Shown here in pieces: positions 51,067 through 63,196 of a stretch of 64,000 nt of DNA. The notes under the pieces are model-generated. The model had not been told where the DNA came from. It ran no database searches and was given only the letters and a program-made list of their open reading frames with translations. The translations under genes and the position numbers were made by a program. Position 1 is the stretch's first letter, and each line of letters opens with the position of its first letter. Where the stretch lies: assembly GCF_023217965.1 (NCBI RefSeq), contig NZ_JALPSC010000001.1, forward strand, positions 124,001 through 188,000, read 5' to 3'. This DNA comes from Prevotella sp. E13-27 (GTDB lineage: Bacteria > Bacteroidota > Bacteroidia > Bacteroidales > Bacteroidaceae).

Positions 51067-51375
51067 ATGGGGGATTATTCTGACTATTCAGCACCAGAAC
51101 TGGTGAGGATGCTTGGCAGTCGTTTTAAGGACTATCGACTCAGAGCTAATATGACACAGAAAGAGGTGGCAGAGATGGCTGGTCTTTCCGTGCTAAGTGT
51201 CTATCGGTTTGAGAATGGTACGGTAACAAATATCTCGCTCAGCACGTTCCTGCTACTGATGAAGGCAGTGGGCTGCATCAACGACCTGAATGAGCTGATG
51301 CCAGAACAGCCAGAGTCTCCTTATTTATATAAAGAGACCAAGAAGATTCAACGTGTAAGGCATAAGAAAGTATGA
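51067..51375 (+). CDS. hipB: HipB-like HTH antitoxin
   Basis: The 102-residue protein carries a Cro/C1-type helix-turn-helix: 'FKDYRLRANMTQKEVAEMAG', 'SVLSVYRFENG'. HipB binds the HipA kinase and represses the operon. Its stop overlaps the hipA start (ATGA), as expected for a toxin-antitoxin pair. A basic tail (KKIQRVRHKKV) follows the domain. Confidence 0.8.
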   Translation: MGDYSDYSAPELVRMLGSRFKDYRLRANMTQKEVAEMAGLSVLSVYRFENGTVTNISLSTFLLLMKAVGCINDLNELMPEQPESPYLYKETKKIQRVRHKKV

Positions 51376-52676
51376 GAGAGGTGTTAAAGGTATTTCTATG
51401 GGGGCAGGAGATTGGTCGTTTGTCGTGGAATGATGCCAGAAAGACAACCTTTTTCGTCTATAATCCAGAGTTCCTGAAAGGTTCTTTGGATGTAGCTCCG
51501 CTTGCTGCCTCAATTCATCATCCATTGAGTACACGTGCCATCTTTGGTGAAGCAGAACGTATTTATCAGAAACTGCCGTCGTTTATAGCCGACTCCCTGC
51601 CAGATGCATGGGGTAACCAACTCTTTGAACAGTGGCGAAAAGAAAACATACTGACAGAAAGGAGTGTTACCTCTTTGGAGAAGTTGGCATTCATTGGCAG
51701 ACGTGGTATGGGCGCCTTAGAATTCGTTCCTGAAATAGAGCGAGGCACAATGAACGACAAGATTGACATCAAGGCATTGGCAGATCTAGCTGAAAAGATT
51801 GCCATCGAACGCGAAAACGTGAGAATATTGCCTGATGAGTCATTGACTTTACAATCGTTGATATCCGTTGGCACCTCTGCTGGTGGACGTCAGCCCAAGG
51901 GGATTATTGCCATGAATCGTGAGACTGGTGAGATTCGTAGCGGTCAGGTGGATTTAGAATCTAGCTACGATTACTATATCCTGAAGTTTGGAGACAATAG
52001 ACGTTCGTCTGCAGAGTTGGAGCAGACCTATTACGAAATGGCATTGGCAGCTGGCATTAGCATGATGGAGTCCAGAATGCTTGAGGTGGATGGAACAAAA
52101 CATTTCCTCACCAAGCGATTTGATCGTGATGAGAACGGGAAACTGCACACGCAGACATTAGCAGCGATGGATCCAGAAGCCGACTCCTACGAAAAGCTTT
52201 TCGCTGTATGTCGCAAGTTGCATCTACCAGAAGTGGATTGCCAAGAACTCTTTCGCCGTATGGTGTTCAACATATTGGCCAACAACACCGATGACCACCA
52301 TAAGAACTTTACGTTCATCATGGATCGCCAAGGCAGGTGGCGCCTATCGCCTGCCTATGATATGACCTATATCTTTGACTCAGGCGGTTATCTTCCCAAC
52401 AAGGAGCATTGCCTGATGATTGGCGGCAAATATCAGGACATCACACTCGACGATATCATTTCGTTTGCAAGCGAAAATGGTATCCGTGCGCCTAAATCCA
52501 TCATTAATAAAGTAGCTACGGCAGTGTCGACATTCAGGTCGCTGGCAAAGAAAAACGGTGTATCTGATGAATGGACAGGCCGAGTAGAAACTACTATCAT
52601 CGCCCATTTGAAAGCTTGGGGCGAATGGAATGAAGAGAACAACACAGCGCTGTTTCTTCAAGTCATAAAAGAATGA
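51372..52676 (+). CDS. hipA: HipA-like serine/threonine kinase toxin
   Basis: HipA kinases slow growth by phosphorylating translation factors such as tRNA synthetases. The 434-residue protein has the HipA N-terminal domain ('VFLWGQEIGRLSW', 'LPDAWGNQLFEQW'), the gly-rich 'SVGTSAGGRQPKGIIAM', the ATP-binding Lys in 'DYYILKFGD', the catalytic loop 'NILANNTDDHHKNFTFIM' and the metal Asp in 'LSPAYDMTYIF'. All key residues appear present. The gene overlaps hipB and the following maturase gene. Confidence 0.85.
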   Translation: MREVLKVFLWGQEIGRLSWNDARKTTFFVYNPEFLKGSLDVAPLAASIHHPLSTRAIFGEAERIYQKLPSFIADSLPDAWGNQLFEQWRKENILTERSVTSLEKLAFIGRRGMGALEFVPEIERGTMNDKIDIKALADLAEKIAIERENVRILPDESLTLQSLISVGTSAGGRQPKGIIAMNRETGEIRSGQVDLESSYDYYILKFGDNRRSSAELEQTYYEMALAAGISMMESRMLEVDGTKHFLTKRFDRDENGKLHTQTLAAMDPEADSYEKLFAVCRKLHLPEVDCQELFRRMVFNILANNTDDHHKNFTFIMDRQGRWRLSPAYDMTYIFDSGGYLPNKEHCLMIGGKYQDITLDDIISFASENGIRAPKSIINKVATAVSTFRSLAKKNGVSDEWTGRVETTIIAHLKAWGEWNEENNTALFLQVIKE

Positions 52677-53887
52677 GCATCATAGCCCCTTTCTCACATC
52701 CCATGTATGTGATGGCGAAGGCAGTAGGAGCATCGTGTAACCTGGCGTGCAAATACTGCTACTATACGGAGAAGAAGAATCTGTATAGGGATGACGCGCG
52801 CCACGTGATGAGCGACGAACTGTTGGAGCGATTCACACGTCAGTATATAGAGGCGCAGACCATGAATGAGATTCTCTTTACCTGGCATGGGGGAGAACCG
52901 CTGATGCGCCCCATCAGTTTCTATGAGAAGGCTATCCGCCTACAACAGCAGTATGGCAGAGGAAGAACCATCAACAACTGCTTTCAGACCAACGGCACAC
53001 TGATAGATGATGAATGGGCAGCATTTTTCAAGCGACATAACATGCTGGTGGGGGTATCGATAGACGGTCCACAACCCTATCACGATGCCTATCGAAAGAG
53101 TCGAAACGGAGGGCCATCGTTCCATCAGGTGATGAAGGGCATAGACATTCTCAACAGACATGGCGTAGATTGGAACGCGATGGCTGTGGTGAATAACCTG
53201 AATGCGGAGGCACCACTGGGGTTCTATCATTTCTTCAAGGATATAGGATGCCACTATATCCAGTTTACGCCCGTGGTGGAGCGCATCAAAGGACACGAGG
53301 ACGGACGCCATCTGGCATCGCTGACAGACAGTGAAGAGTTGGCGCTGGCCGATTTCTCAGTCACACCAGAGCAATGGGGTCGTTTCCTCTGTGAGCTATT
53401 CGACGAGTGGGTGCGCAAGGATGTAGGCACGTATTTCATACAGTTGTTTGATGCCACACTGGCCAATTATGCAGGTATAGAACCAGGCATATGCTCAATG
53501 TCAGAGAGTTGCGGTCATGCCAACGTGATGGAGTATAATGGCGACCTGTATAGCTGCGACCACTTCGTATTCCCAGAATATAAACTGGGCAACATCAACA
53601 AAGAGACACTCACGGAGATGCTCTACGGCGAACGGCAGACGACATTCGGAAGGAACAAAAGAGCGACACTGCCTCAGCAATGTCGCGAATGTAAATTTAA
53701 CAGAATCTGCAATGGAGAATGTCCAAGAAACCGATTCGTAAAAGACCGTTACGGCAACCCTGGACTGAACTACCTATGTGCGGGCTATCATAAGTTCTTT
53801 GAGCATTCAGCACCCTATTTCGCATTTATGAAACAGGAGCTGGACAACGACAGGGCGCCTGCCAACGTGATGAGCCAATTGTTCTGA
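52673..53887 (+). CDS. Anaerobic sulfatase-maturating enzyme (radical SAM, SPASM)
   Basis: anSMEs turn the active-site Cys or Ser of sulfatases into formylglycine. The 404-residue protein has the radical-SAM cluster motif 'CNLACKYCYY', the SAM-binding 'TWHGGEPLM', 'QTNGTLIDDEW', 'VSIDGP' and a C-terminal SPASM region with cysteines in 'ICSMSESCGH', 'DLYSCDHFVFP', 'CRECKFNRICNGECPRNRF' and 'LCAGYH'. The start overlaps the hipA stop (ATGA), so it is part of the hipBA transcript, an odd partnership. No sulfatase gene is in the window. Confidence 0.85.
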   Translation: MSIIAPFSHPMYVMAKAVGASCNLACKYCYYTEKKNLYRDDARHVMSDELLERFTRQYIEAQTMNEILFTWHGGEPLMRPISFYEKAIRLQQQYGRGRTINNCFQTNGTLIDDEWAAFFKRHNMLVGVSIDGPQPYHDAYRKSRNGGPSFHQVMKGIDILNRHGVDWNAMAVVNNLNAEAPLGFYHFFKDIGCHYIQFTPVVERIKGHEDGRHLASLTDSEELALADFSVTPEQWGRFLCELFDEWVRKDVGTYFIQLFDATLANYAGIEPGICSMSESCGHANVMEYNGDLYSCDHFVFPEYKLGNINKETLTEMLYGERQTTFGRNKRATLPQQCRECKFNRICNGECPRNRFVKDRYGNPGLNYLCAGYHKFFEHSAPYFAFMKQELDNDRAPANVMSQLF

Positions 53888-53888
53888 A

Positions 53889-54533
53889 TCAGATATAGAA
53901 CTCGGAGGAGTCTATCAGTCCTGCTCGCAGGGCATATTTCACAACCTCATGAGCAGTGTTCACACCCAGCTTACGGAAGATGTTCTTACGATGAGTGGTG
54001 ATAGTGTGAATGCTCGAGAAGCGCTCGCTGGCAATCTCCTTGGTTGTCTTACCCTGAGCTATGGCCTTCACAATTTCCGTCTCAGTGGCTGTCAACACAC
54101 TGGGTTGCTCATCATCATCCTGCTGTTGACTGATAATCACCTCTAGTGCACGCTGACTGATATAGCGGTTATGACGACTGGCAGCTTGCAAAGCTTCACG
54201 CACCTCCTGTAAAGGGCCATCCTTGAAAACGACGCTAAACTGGTGTGAGGAATAAACAACACGACGGAGAAAACGAGAAGTCAGCTCATCGCTTATAAGC
54301 ACCCACTGCGATAGTGAGAAACGCTCAGCGACAATCAGGAGCTGATCCTCATCGGCGAAGTCGAACAGCGTATAGTCGAGAATAACAATGGCACTCTCAT
54401 GTTCTTTGAGAAGGGATACCAGTCCTACCCTGTCGAAGGCTCGATAAACCAATGCTGTTTCGTCCTGCTGAAGAAGGCTCTCCAGTGCGAAGCGTGTCAG
54501 TTCCTGATTGTCTGCTAAGATAAAGTTTCTCAT
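53889..54533 (-). CDS. LuxR-type response regulator
   Basis: A 214-residue regulator. The N-terminal part is receiver-like, with Asp in 'AIVILDYTLFD' at the usual phosphorylation place and 'WVLISDE' after it, although the Lys region is degenerate. The C-terminal 65 residues are a LuxR DNA-binding domain ('LTATETEIVKAIAQGKTTKE', 'HTITTHRKNIFRKLGV'). No kinase gene is adjacent. It converges with the maturase gene with one base between stops. The promoter element is almost at the start codon. Confidence 0.8.
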   Translation of the reverse strand: MRNFILADNQELTRFALESLLQQDETALVYRAFDRVGLVSLLKEHESAIVILDYTLFDFADEDQLLIVAERFSLSQWVLISDELTSRFLRRVVYSSHQFSVVFKDGPLQEVREALQAASRHNRYISQRALEVIISQQQDDDEQPSVLTATETEIVKAIAQGKTTKEIASERFSSIHTITTHRKNIFRKLGVNTAHEVVKYALRAGLIDSSEFYI

Positions 54534-54541
54534 ATCATCTG

Positions 54542-54549
54542 CAAAGTTA
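54542..54549 (-). promoter_or_regulatory. -7 element directly before the LuxR-type gene
   Basis: TAACTTTG on the minus strand ends eight bases before the ATG at 54533, leaving room for a leader of only a few bases. Confidence 0.55.
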
Positions 54550-54560
54550 CGAAGATTTTT

Positions 54561-55850
54561 TTATATCTGGTCAAGCGCCTGAGACAAATCCTCAATAATA
54601 TCGTCGATGTGCTCGGTACCGATGCTCAAGCGGATGGTAGAGGGTGTGATGTGCTGTTCAGCCAGTTCCTCAGGCGAGAGCTGAGAGTGGGTGGTGGTGT
54701 ATGGATGAATCACCAGACTCTTAACGTCGGCCACATTGGCCAAGAGTGAGAAGATCTGCAGGGCATCGATAAACTTCCAAGCCTCTTCCTGACCACCCTT
54801 TATCTCGAAGGTGAAGATAGAGCCACCACCGTTGGGGAAGTACTTCTGATAAAGTTTGTGGTCATGATGACTCTCAAGAGCAGGATGGTTAACCTTAGCC
54901 ACCTTTGGATGATTGGCGAGGAAATCAACCACCTTCAGGGCGTTCTCTACATGACGCTCTACGCGCAGGCTCAGTGTCTCTACACCCTGCAACAAGATGA
55001 AGGCGTTGAAGGGTGAGATAGCAGCACCAGTATCGCGCAGGATGACGGCACGGATACGTGTGACGTAAGCGGCAGCACCTACGGCATCAGCGAAAACGAT
55101 ACCATGATAAGAGGGATCGGGCTTAGAGAGTGTTGGGAACTTGTCGTTCTGTTTCCAGTCGAACTTACCTCCATCTACAATCACACCACCGAGGCTGGTG
55201 CCGTGGCCGCCCAGGAACTTGGTGGCAGAATGCACAACAATATCTGCACCATGCTCCAACGGACGGATGAGATAAGGTGTTCCAAAAGTGTTATCGACAA
55301 TAAATGGGATGCCGTGCTTGTGGGCTACTGCTGCCACGCCCTCAAGGTCGAGCACATCAGAGTTGGGGTTGCCGAAGGTCTCGGCATATACTACTTTAGT
55401 GTTGGGTTTGATAGCGGCTTCAAGAGCGTCAAGGTCATTCACGTTAATAATGGTGTTTGTAATGCCCTGTGTAGCCAGCGTATGTGTAATTAGGTTGTAA
55501 GAGCCACCATAAAGGTTGTCGGCAGCCACGATATGATCGCCAGCCTGCACAATGTTCTGCAAGGCATAGGTGATAGCAGCTGCACCTGAGGCTACAGCCA
55601 GACCAGCCACTCCACCCTCGAGGGCAGCCACACGGTCTTCAAACACTCCCTGGGTAGAGTTGGTCAGACGACCATAAATATTACCTGCATCACGCAGACC
55701 AAAGCGGTCGGCAGCATGCTGTGAATTACGGAACACATACGACGTGGTCTGATAGATGGGCACGGCGCGTGCATCGGTTGCGGGGTCAGCCTGTTCTTGG
55801 CCTACGTGGAGTTGCAAAGTCTCGAAACGGTAATTCTTGTTCTGTGCCAT
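54561..55850 (-). CDS. metY: O-acetylhomoserine sulfhydrylase (aminocarboxypropyltransferase)
   Basis: The enzyme makes homocysteine from O-acetylhomoserine and sulfide using PLP. The 429-residue protein starts '[10 protein letters not shown]' and has '[11 protein letters not shown]', '[20 protein letters not shown]', '[10 protein letters not shown]', '[10 protein letters not shown]', the PLP lysine in '[11 protein letters not shown]' and the closing '[13 protein letters not shown]'. Length and the '[16 protein letters not shown]' insert favour MetY over cystathionine synthase. It is divergent from an lrp gene that may regulate it. Confidence 0.9.
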   Translation of the reverse strand: MAQNKNYRFETLQLHVGQEQADPATDARAVPIYQTTSYVFRNSQHAADRFGLRDAGNIYGRLTNSTQGVFEDRVAALEGGVAGLAVASGAAAITYALQNIVQAGDHIVAADNLYGGSYNLITHTLATQGITNTIINVNDLDALEAAIKPNTKVVYAETFGNPNSDVLDLEGVAAVAHKHGIPFIVDNTFGTPYLIRPLEHGADIVVHSATKFLGGHGTSLGGVIVDGGKFDWKQNDKFPTLSKPDPSYHGIVFADAVGAAAYVTRIRAVILRDTGAAISPFNAFILLQGVETLSLRVERHVENALKVVDFLANHPKVAKVNHPALESHHDHKLYQKYFPNGGGSIFTFEIKGGQEEAWKFIDALQIFSLLANVADVKSLVIHPYTTTHSQLSPEELAEQHITPSTIRLSIGTEHIDDIIEDLSQALDQI

Positions 55851-55986
55851 AATCTTTTTCCTTTCTTTTATTTAATTTGGTTATTTGGTTGTCTTGTCGT
55901 TTGGTCGTTTGGAGAAGTAACCGATGGCAGTTTGTGTTATTCCTAAACAACCAAACGACTAATCTCCTAAACGACTAATCACGATG

Positions 55987-56053
55987 CAAAGGTACGGACT
56001 TTAGAAATATCCACCAAATTTCTTGCCAAATACAGAAAAATTACCTATTTTTG
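55987..56053. promoter_or_regulatory. Divergent metY/lrp promoters
   Basis: The metY -7 element is TACCTTTG on the minus strand (55987-55994); the lrp element is TATTTTTG on the plus strand (56046-56053). Between the metY start and these (55880-55980) CGTTTGG-type repeats face CCAAACGAC repeats, an imperfect inverted array that could fold or bind the Lrp protein. Confidence 0.6.
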
Positions 56054-56122
56054 CATTTCGGAAAGAAAATCATTCCAAAAGAGGCGCTATGGAGCCCCTT
56101 TTGCAGAAAATCATTCTGAATT

Positions 56123-56587
56123 ATGGCAGAAATCTTAGACGAAACCGACCTGCAGATACTGAAAACGCTGCAAAAAAACGCGAAACTGACAACAAAAGAG
56201 CTGGCAGATGCAGTACATCTGACCCCTACCCCAGTATTTGAACGACAGAAAAGGCTGGAAAAGAAAGGTTACATAAAGAAGTATGTAGCCGTGCTCGATG
56301 CCGAGAAGTTAGGGCAAGGCCTTCAGGTCTTCTGTAAAGTGAAACTAAAGCAGATAAACCATGAGATTGCCAATGCCTTCACACATCGCATTATGCGCAT
56401 ACCAGAAGTTACAGAGTGTTATAACACATCGGGCGCATACGACTATCTGTTAAAGGTACGTGCACGCGACATGAAGCAATATCAGGAATTTGTACTCAAC
56501 AAGCTTGGTGAGATAGAGAGCTTGGCATCTATTGAGAGTACCTTCGTGATGAGCGAAATAAAACAGAGCTACGGCATTAACATCTAA
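56123..56587 (+). CDS. Lrp/AsnC-family transcriptional regulator
   Basis: A 154-residue regulator with an N-terminal winged HTH ('DLQILKTLQKNAKLTTKELA', 'TPTPVFERQKRLEKKGYI') and a C-terminal ligand/dimer domain of the RAM type ('PEVTECYNTSGAYDYLLKVR'). It sits divergent to metY, which points to control of methionine or other amino acid genes. Its stop overlaps the end of an AraC remnant on the other strand. Confidence 0.85.
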   Translation: MAEILDETDLQILKTLQKNAKLTTKELADAVHLTPTPVFERQKRLEKKGYIKKYVAVLDAEKLGQGLQVFCKVKLKQINHEIANAFTHRIMRIPEVTECYNTSGAYDYLLKVRARDMKQYQEFVLNKLGEIESLASIESTFVMSEIKQSYGINI

Positions 56588-56886
56588 CACTGCTCTGTAA
56601 TATGACGCAACTCCTGTGGAGTCATGCCAATGACATCCATGAACTAGCGATTGAAAGTGCGTATGACAGAGAAGCCCGCCTGCTGTGCACAGGCAGCGAT
56701 GCCCCATGCAGGCTGCGTCTGTAGGTAGTACATAGAGCGCAGCAAACGAAGATAGTCAAGATAGTCGTCAACACTCTTGTGTATTGGCGAGCGACGGAAC
56801 AGCTCTATTATACGCGTCTGAGTAGTACCTATAAGCTCTGACAGTTCCTTCAGTCCGAAGTCAGGATTCTCATAAGGGTACTTCAA
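56584..56886 (-). pseudogene. AraC-type regulator remnant with an internal stop
   Basis: The frame shows the second half of an AraC DNA-binding domain: 'FGLKELSELIGTTQTRIIEL', 'AACAQQAGFSVIRTFNR', then TAG, then 'FMDVIGMTPQELRHI'. The stop codon replaces one residue in the middle of a conserved region, so one nonsense mutation broke it; the N-terminal sensor part is missing as well. No upstream exported or kinase domain is seen. Confidence 0.65.
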
Positions 56887-56975
56887 TGAAACATTATATC
56901 AAAAGAATTTACACCTTCTTAAGATGATTTTGAGGGTAAAAAGCAAAGTTAATGGGAAGAAAAATATGTAGAAAT

Positions 56976-57018
56976 CATAAAAAGAGAGACTACAGTCGCT
57001 ATGACTATAGTCTCTCAT
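56976..57018 (-). terminator. Terminator of the rRNA operon
   Basis: On the minus strand the stem GAGAGACTATAGTC / GACTGTAGTCTCTC is followed by TTTTTATG, a few bases after the 5S gene. Confidence 0.85.
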
Positions 57019-57023
57019 GAAAA

Positions 57024-57134
<111 letters not shown>

Positions 57135-57221
57135 AATATAGGGGTTGACATATCAACACAAGAACAATAAGCAGCGCTAAAGCGCGACTGACTTACAGCA
57201 GAAAATATGCGCCAGAGGCGA

Positions 57222-60115
<2,894 letters not shown>

Positions 60116-60343
60116 TAACTTCTCTTTTAATCTATAGTAACTATATAAACCATAGCTACCACAGAGAGAATGCTCATACTTTCAGCTGTAAATTGTTGAG
60201 ATTTATTATCTAATCTTCAGTCTGACTTAATAAAAAGTCTTTACTTACAGTCTTGTGTCTCAATATGTCAAAGATCGCCGTGTCGCGAACGCCCTCCTTG
60301 TGTCGGGCTCAGGATTGACTGCGTCTATCCTGTTCGCACCACT

Positions 60344-60420
60344 TGGTGGAGAATAACGGATTCGAACCGTTGACCCCCTGCTTGCAAAGCAGGTGCTCTA
60401 GCCAGCTGAGCTAATCCCCC
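60344..60420 (-). tRNA. tRNA-Ala (TGC)
   Basis: In the 16S-23S spacer. The cloverleaf starts GGGGGATTAGCTCAGCTGG, with anticodon loop TTTGCAA and TTCGAATCC in the T-arm. CCA is encoded at the 3' end, unlike in the other tRNAs here. Confidence 0.92.
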
Positions 60421-60426
60421 GTAAAA

Positions 60427-60456
60427 GAGGTGAGAGGTAAGAGGTGAGAGGTAAGA
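60427..60456. repeat. Short tandem repeat between the two spacer tRNAs
   Basis: GAGGTGAGAGGTAA is repeated twice in the rRNA spacer. Similar simple repeats occur elsewhere in this genome (for example at 42065-42130), so it is probably a small insertion of that kind and a possible variable site between rRNA operons. Confidence 0.5.
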
Positions 60457-60470
60457 ACCGACTCACACCG

Positions 60471-60544
60471 TAGTCCCAGGCAGACTTGAACTGCCGACCT
60501 CCACATTATCAGTGTGGCGCTCTAACCAACTGAGCTATAGGACT
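60471..60544 (-). tRNA. tRNA-Ile (GAT)
   Basis: In the 16S-23S spacer. The cloverleaf starts AGTCCTATAGCTCAGTTGG with anticodon loop CTGATAA and T-arm GTTCAAGTC. CCA is not encoded. Confidence 0.92.
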
Positions 60545-60710
60545 CTTAGTGGTCAGAGGGGGTACCCCTGCCCGGCCTCAACTATTCTCTAGATAAACAG
60601 AAGAAGTATACAAGAAAGCTGAAGGGTTGACAATCAACCTTGCTTACCTAACTATTCAGCGTCCTCTTTATTAGCGTGTTGACTTGACTTGCGTCTCGTC
60701 CACACACTCC

Positions 60711-62243
<1,533 letters not shown>

Positions 62244-62528
62244 AAAGTTATTTCTTTAATAGCAAGGACACTGCAAAAAAAAGCAGCGAACCATGCTGAT
62301 TGTTCTGTACTCAAGGACGCCATATCCGAATAGTATCTCTGGTAAAGCTTCTCATTCTCAAAAACCGTCCCGAAGGACAGTATTGACGGTTGACTTCATA
62401 TTACCCACGGCACTAATACTATAAAATAATAAAAGCACCGCGCTTCTTGTACTACTTCACTGTCTATGTAAATCTTTCAAAGAACTCTTTCTTTAGCGCT
62501 TCAGAGGTTGTTTCCTCGTTAGCGGATG

Positions 62529-62559
62529 CAAAGGTACTACTTTTTCCCAAACCGCCAAA
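62529..62559 (-). promoter_or_regulatory. rRNA operon promoter
   Basis: On the minus strand TTTG (62556-62559), a 19-bp spacer and TACCTTTG (62529-62536) match the Bacteroidetes consensus. The leader to 16S is nearly 290 bases. Confidence 0.75.
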
Positions 62560-62683
62560 ACTTTTCAAGAAAAAATTAAGAAAAAAGTATAATTTTTACC
62601 CCACTCTTGACATTTGTCAAGCACGGGAGATTTTTACACATTATATTATATATACGCGCGCGAAAGAAGTTTAACTTTGCAGG

Positions 62684-62765
62684 GAGAGATGTTTAACTTT
62701 ACTCGGAGAGATGTTTAACTTTACTCGGAGAGATGTTTAACTTCTTTGTGAGCGAAGTTAAACCC
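62684..62765. repeat. Tandem 22-bp repeats ending in an inverted repeat, upstream of the rRNA promoter
   Basis: GAGAGATGTTTAACTTTACT recurs with period 22 from 62684, and a diverged earlier unit is at about 62666. The last unit runs into GTTTAACTTC (62731-62745 region) whose complement GAAGTTAAAC ends near 62764, making a 10-bp stem. The array lies about 130 bases upstream of the rRNA promoter and could be a binding array or a variable-number repeat. Confidence 0.65.
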
Positions 62766-62810
62766 CATCCAGTAAGATTCGCAATAGTGTTTAGGCAGAA
62801 CGGCAGCAGC

Positions 62811-62845
62811 GTTTAGTAAGAACTCCGATGGCGTTCTTACTAAAC
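62811..62845. repeat. Strong 13-bp hairpin after the SemiSWEET gene
   Basis: GTTTAGTAAGAAC (62811-62823) pairs perfectly with GTTCTTACTAAAC (62833-62845). It lies 13 bases beyond the stop of the SemiSWEET gene and probably ends that transcript, although a T run is missing on the minus strand. Confidence 0.6.
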
Positions 62846-62857
62846 AGCTATTGTAAC

Positions 62858-63145
62858 CTATTTTTTCTTGAAATAATCGTTATAAACCTTTATGCTGAAC
62901 ACAATCATGCTACAGGTAGTAGTAACAAGATTGGTCAAGAACAAAGGCCAAAGTATTTCCGGCTTATGAAGCAAGCCCTGTAACATGAAGCAGATGCTGC
63001 CTATACCCATCATTAAGAACGTGGGGAGAGCGATGCCATCGGTATTACGCGTGCGGATGGTCTCTATGGCCTGTGGCAGATAGCCGAGAACCATAGTAAC
63101 ACTTGCCAACCAGCCACATATTTCAAAAACCAAAGACTGTTCCAT
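62858..63145 (-). CDS. SemiSWEET-type sugar transporter
   Basis: A 95-residue protein with three hydrophobic helices and the PQ motif in 'VTMVLGYLPQAIETIRTRNT', then 'LPTFLMMGIGSICFMLQGLL' and 'LTNLVTTTCSMIVF'. SemiSWEETs work as dimers that let sugars cross the inner membrane down their gradient. The start used is the second Met, MEQSLVFEICGW, which fits family length; 16 extra codons upstream are possible. It follows porX after about 50 bases in the same direction. Confidence 0.75.
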   Translation of the reverse strand: MEQSLVFEICGWLASVTMVLGYLPQAIETIRTRNTDGIALPTFLMMGIGSICFMLQGLLHKPEILWPLFLTNLVTTTCSMIVFSIKVYNDYFKKK

Positions 63146-63196
63146 AACAGTTTTATTAATAAGGTTAGTAATATAGCTTCCTACAAAAGGCATGAA

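Noticed and set aside
52673..53887. RiPP-modifying radical SAM enzyme acting on the acidic peptide at 29.0 kb
   Set aside because: SPASM enzymes can modify peptides, but the motifs fit anaerobic sulfatase maturase and the peptide gene is 23 kb away with no link.
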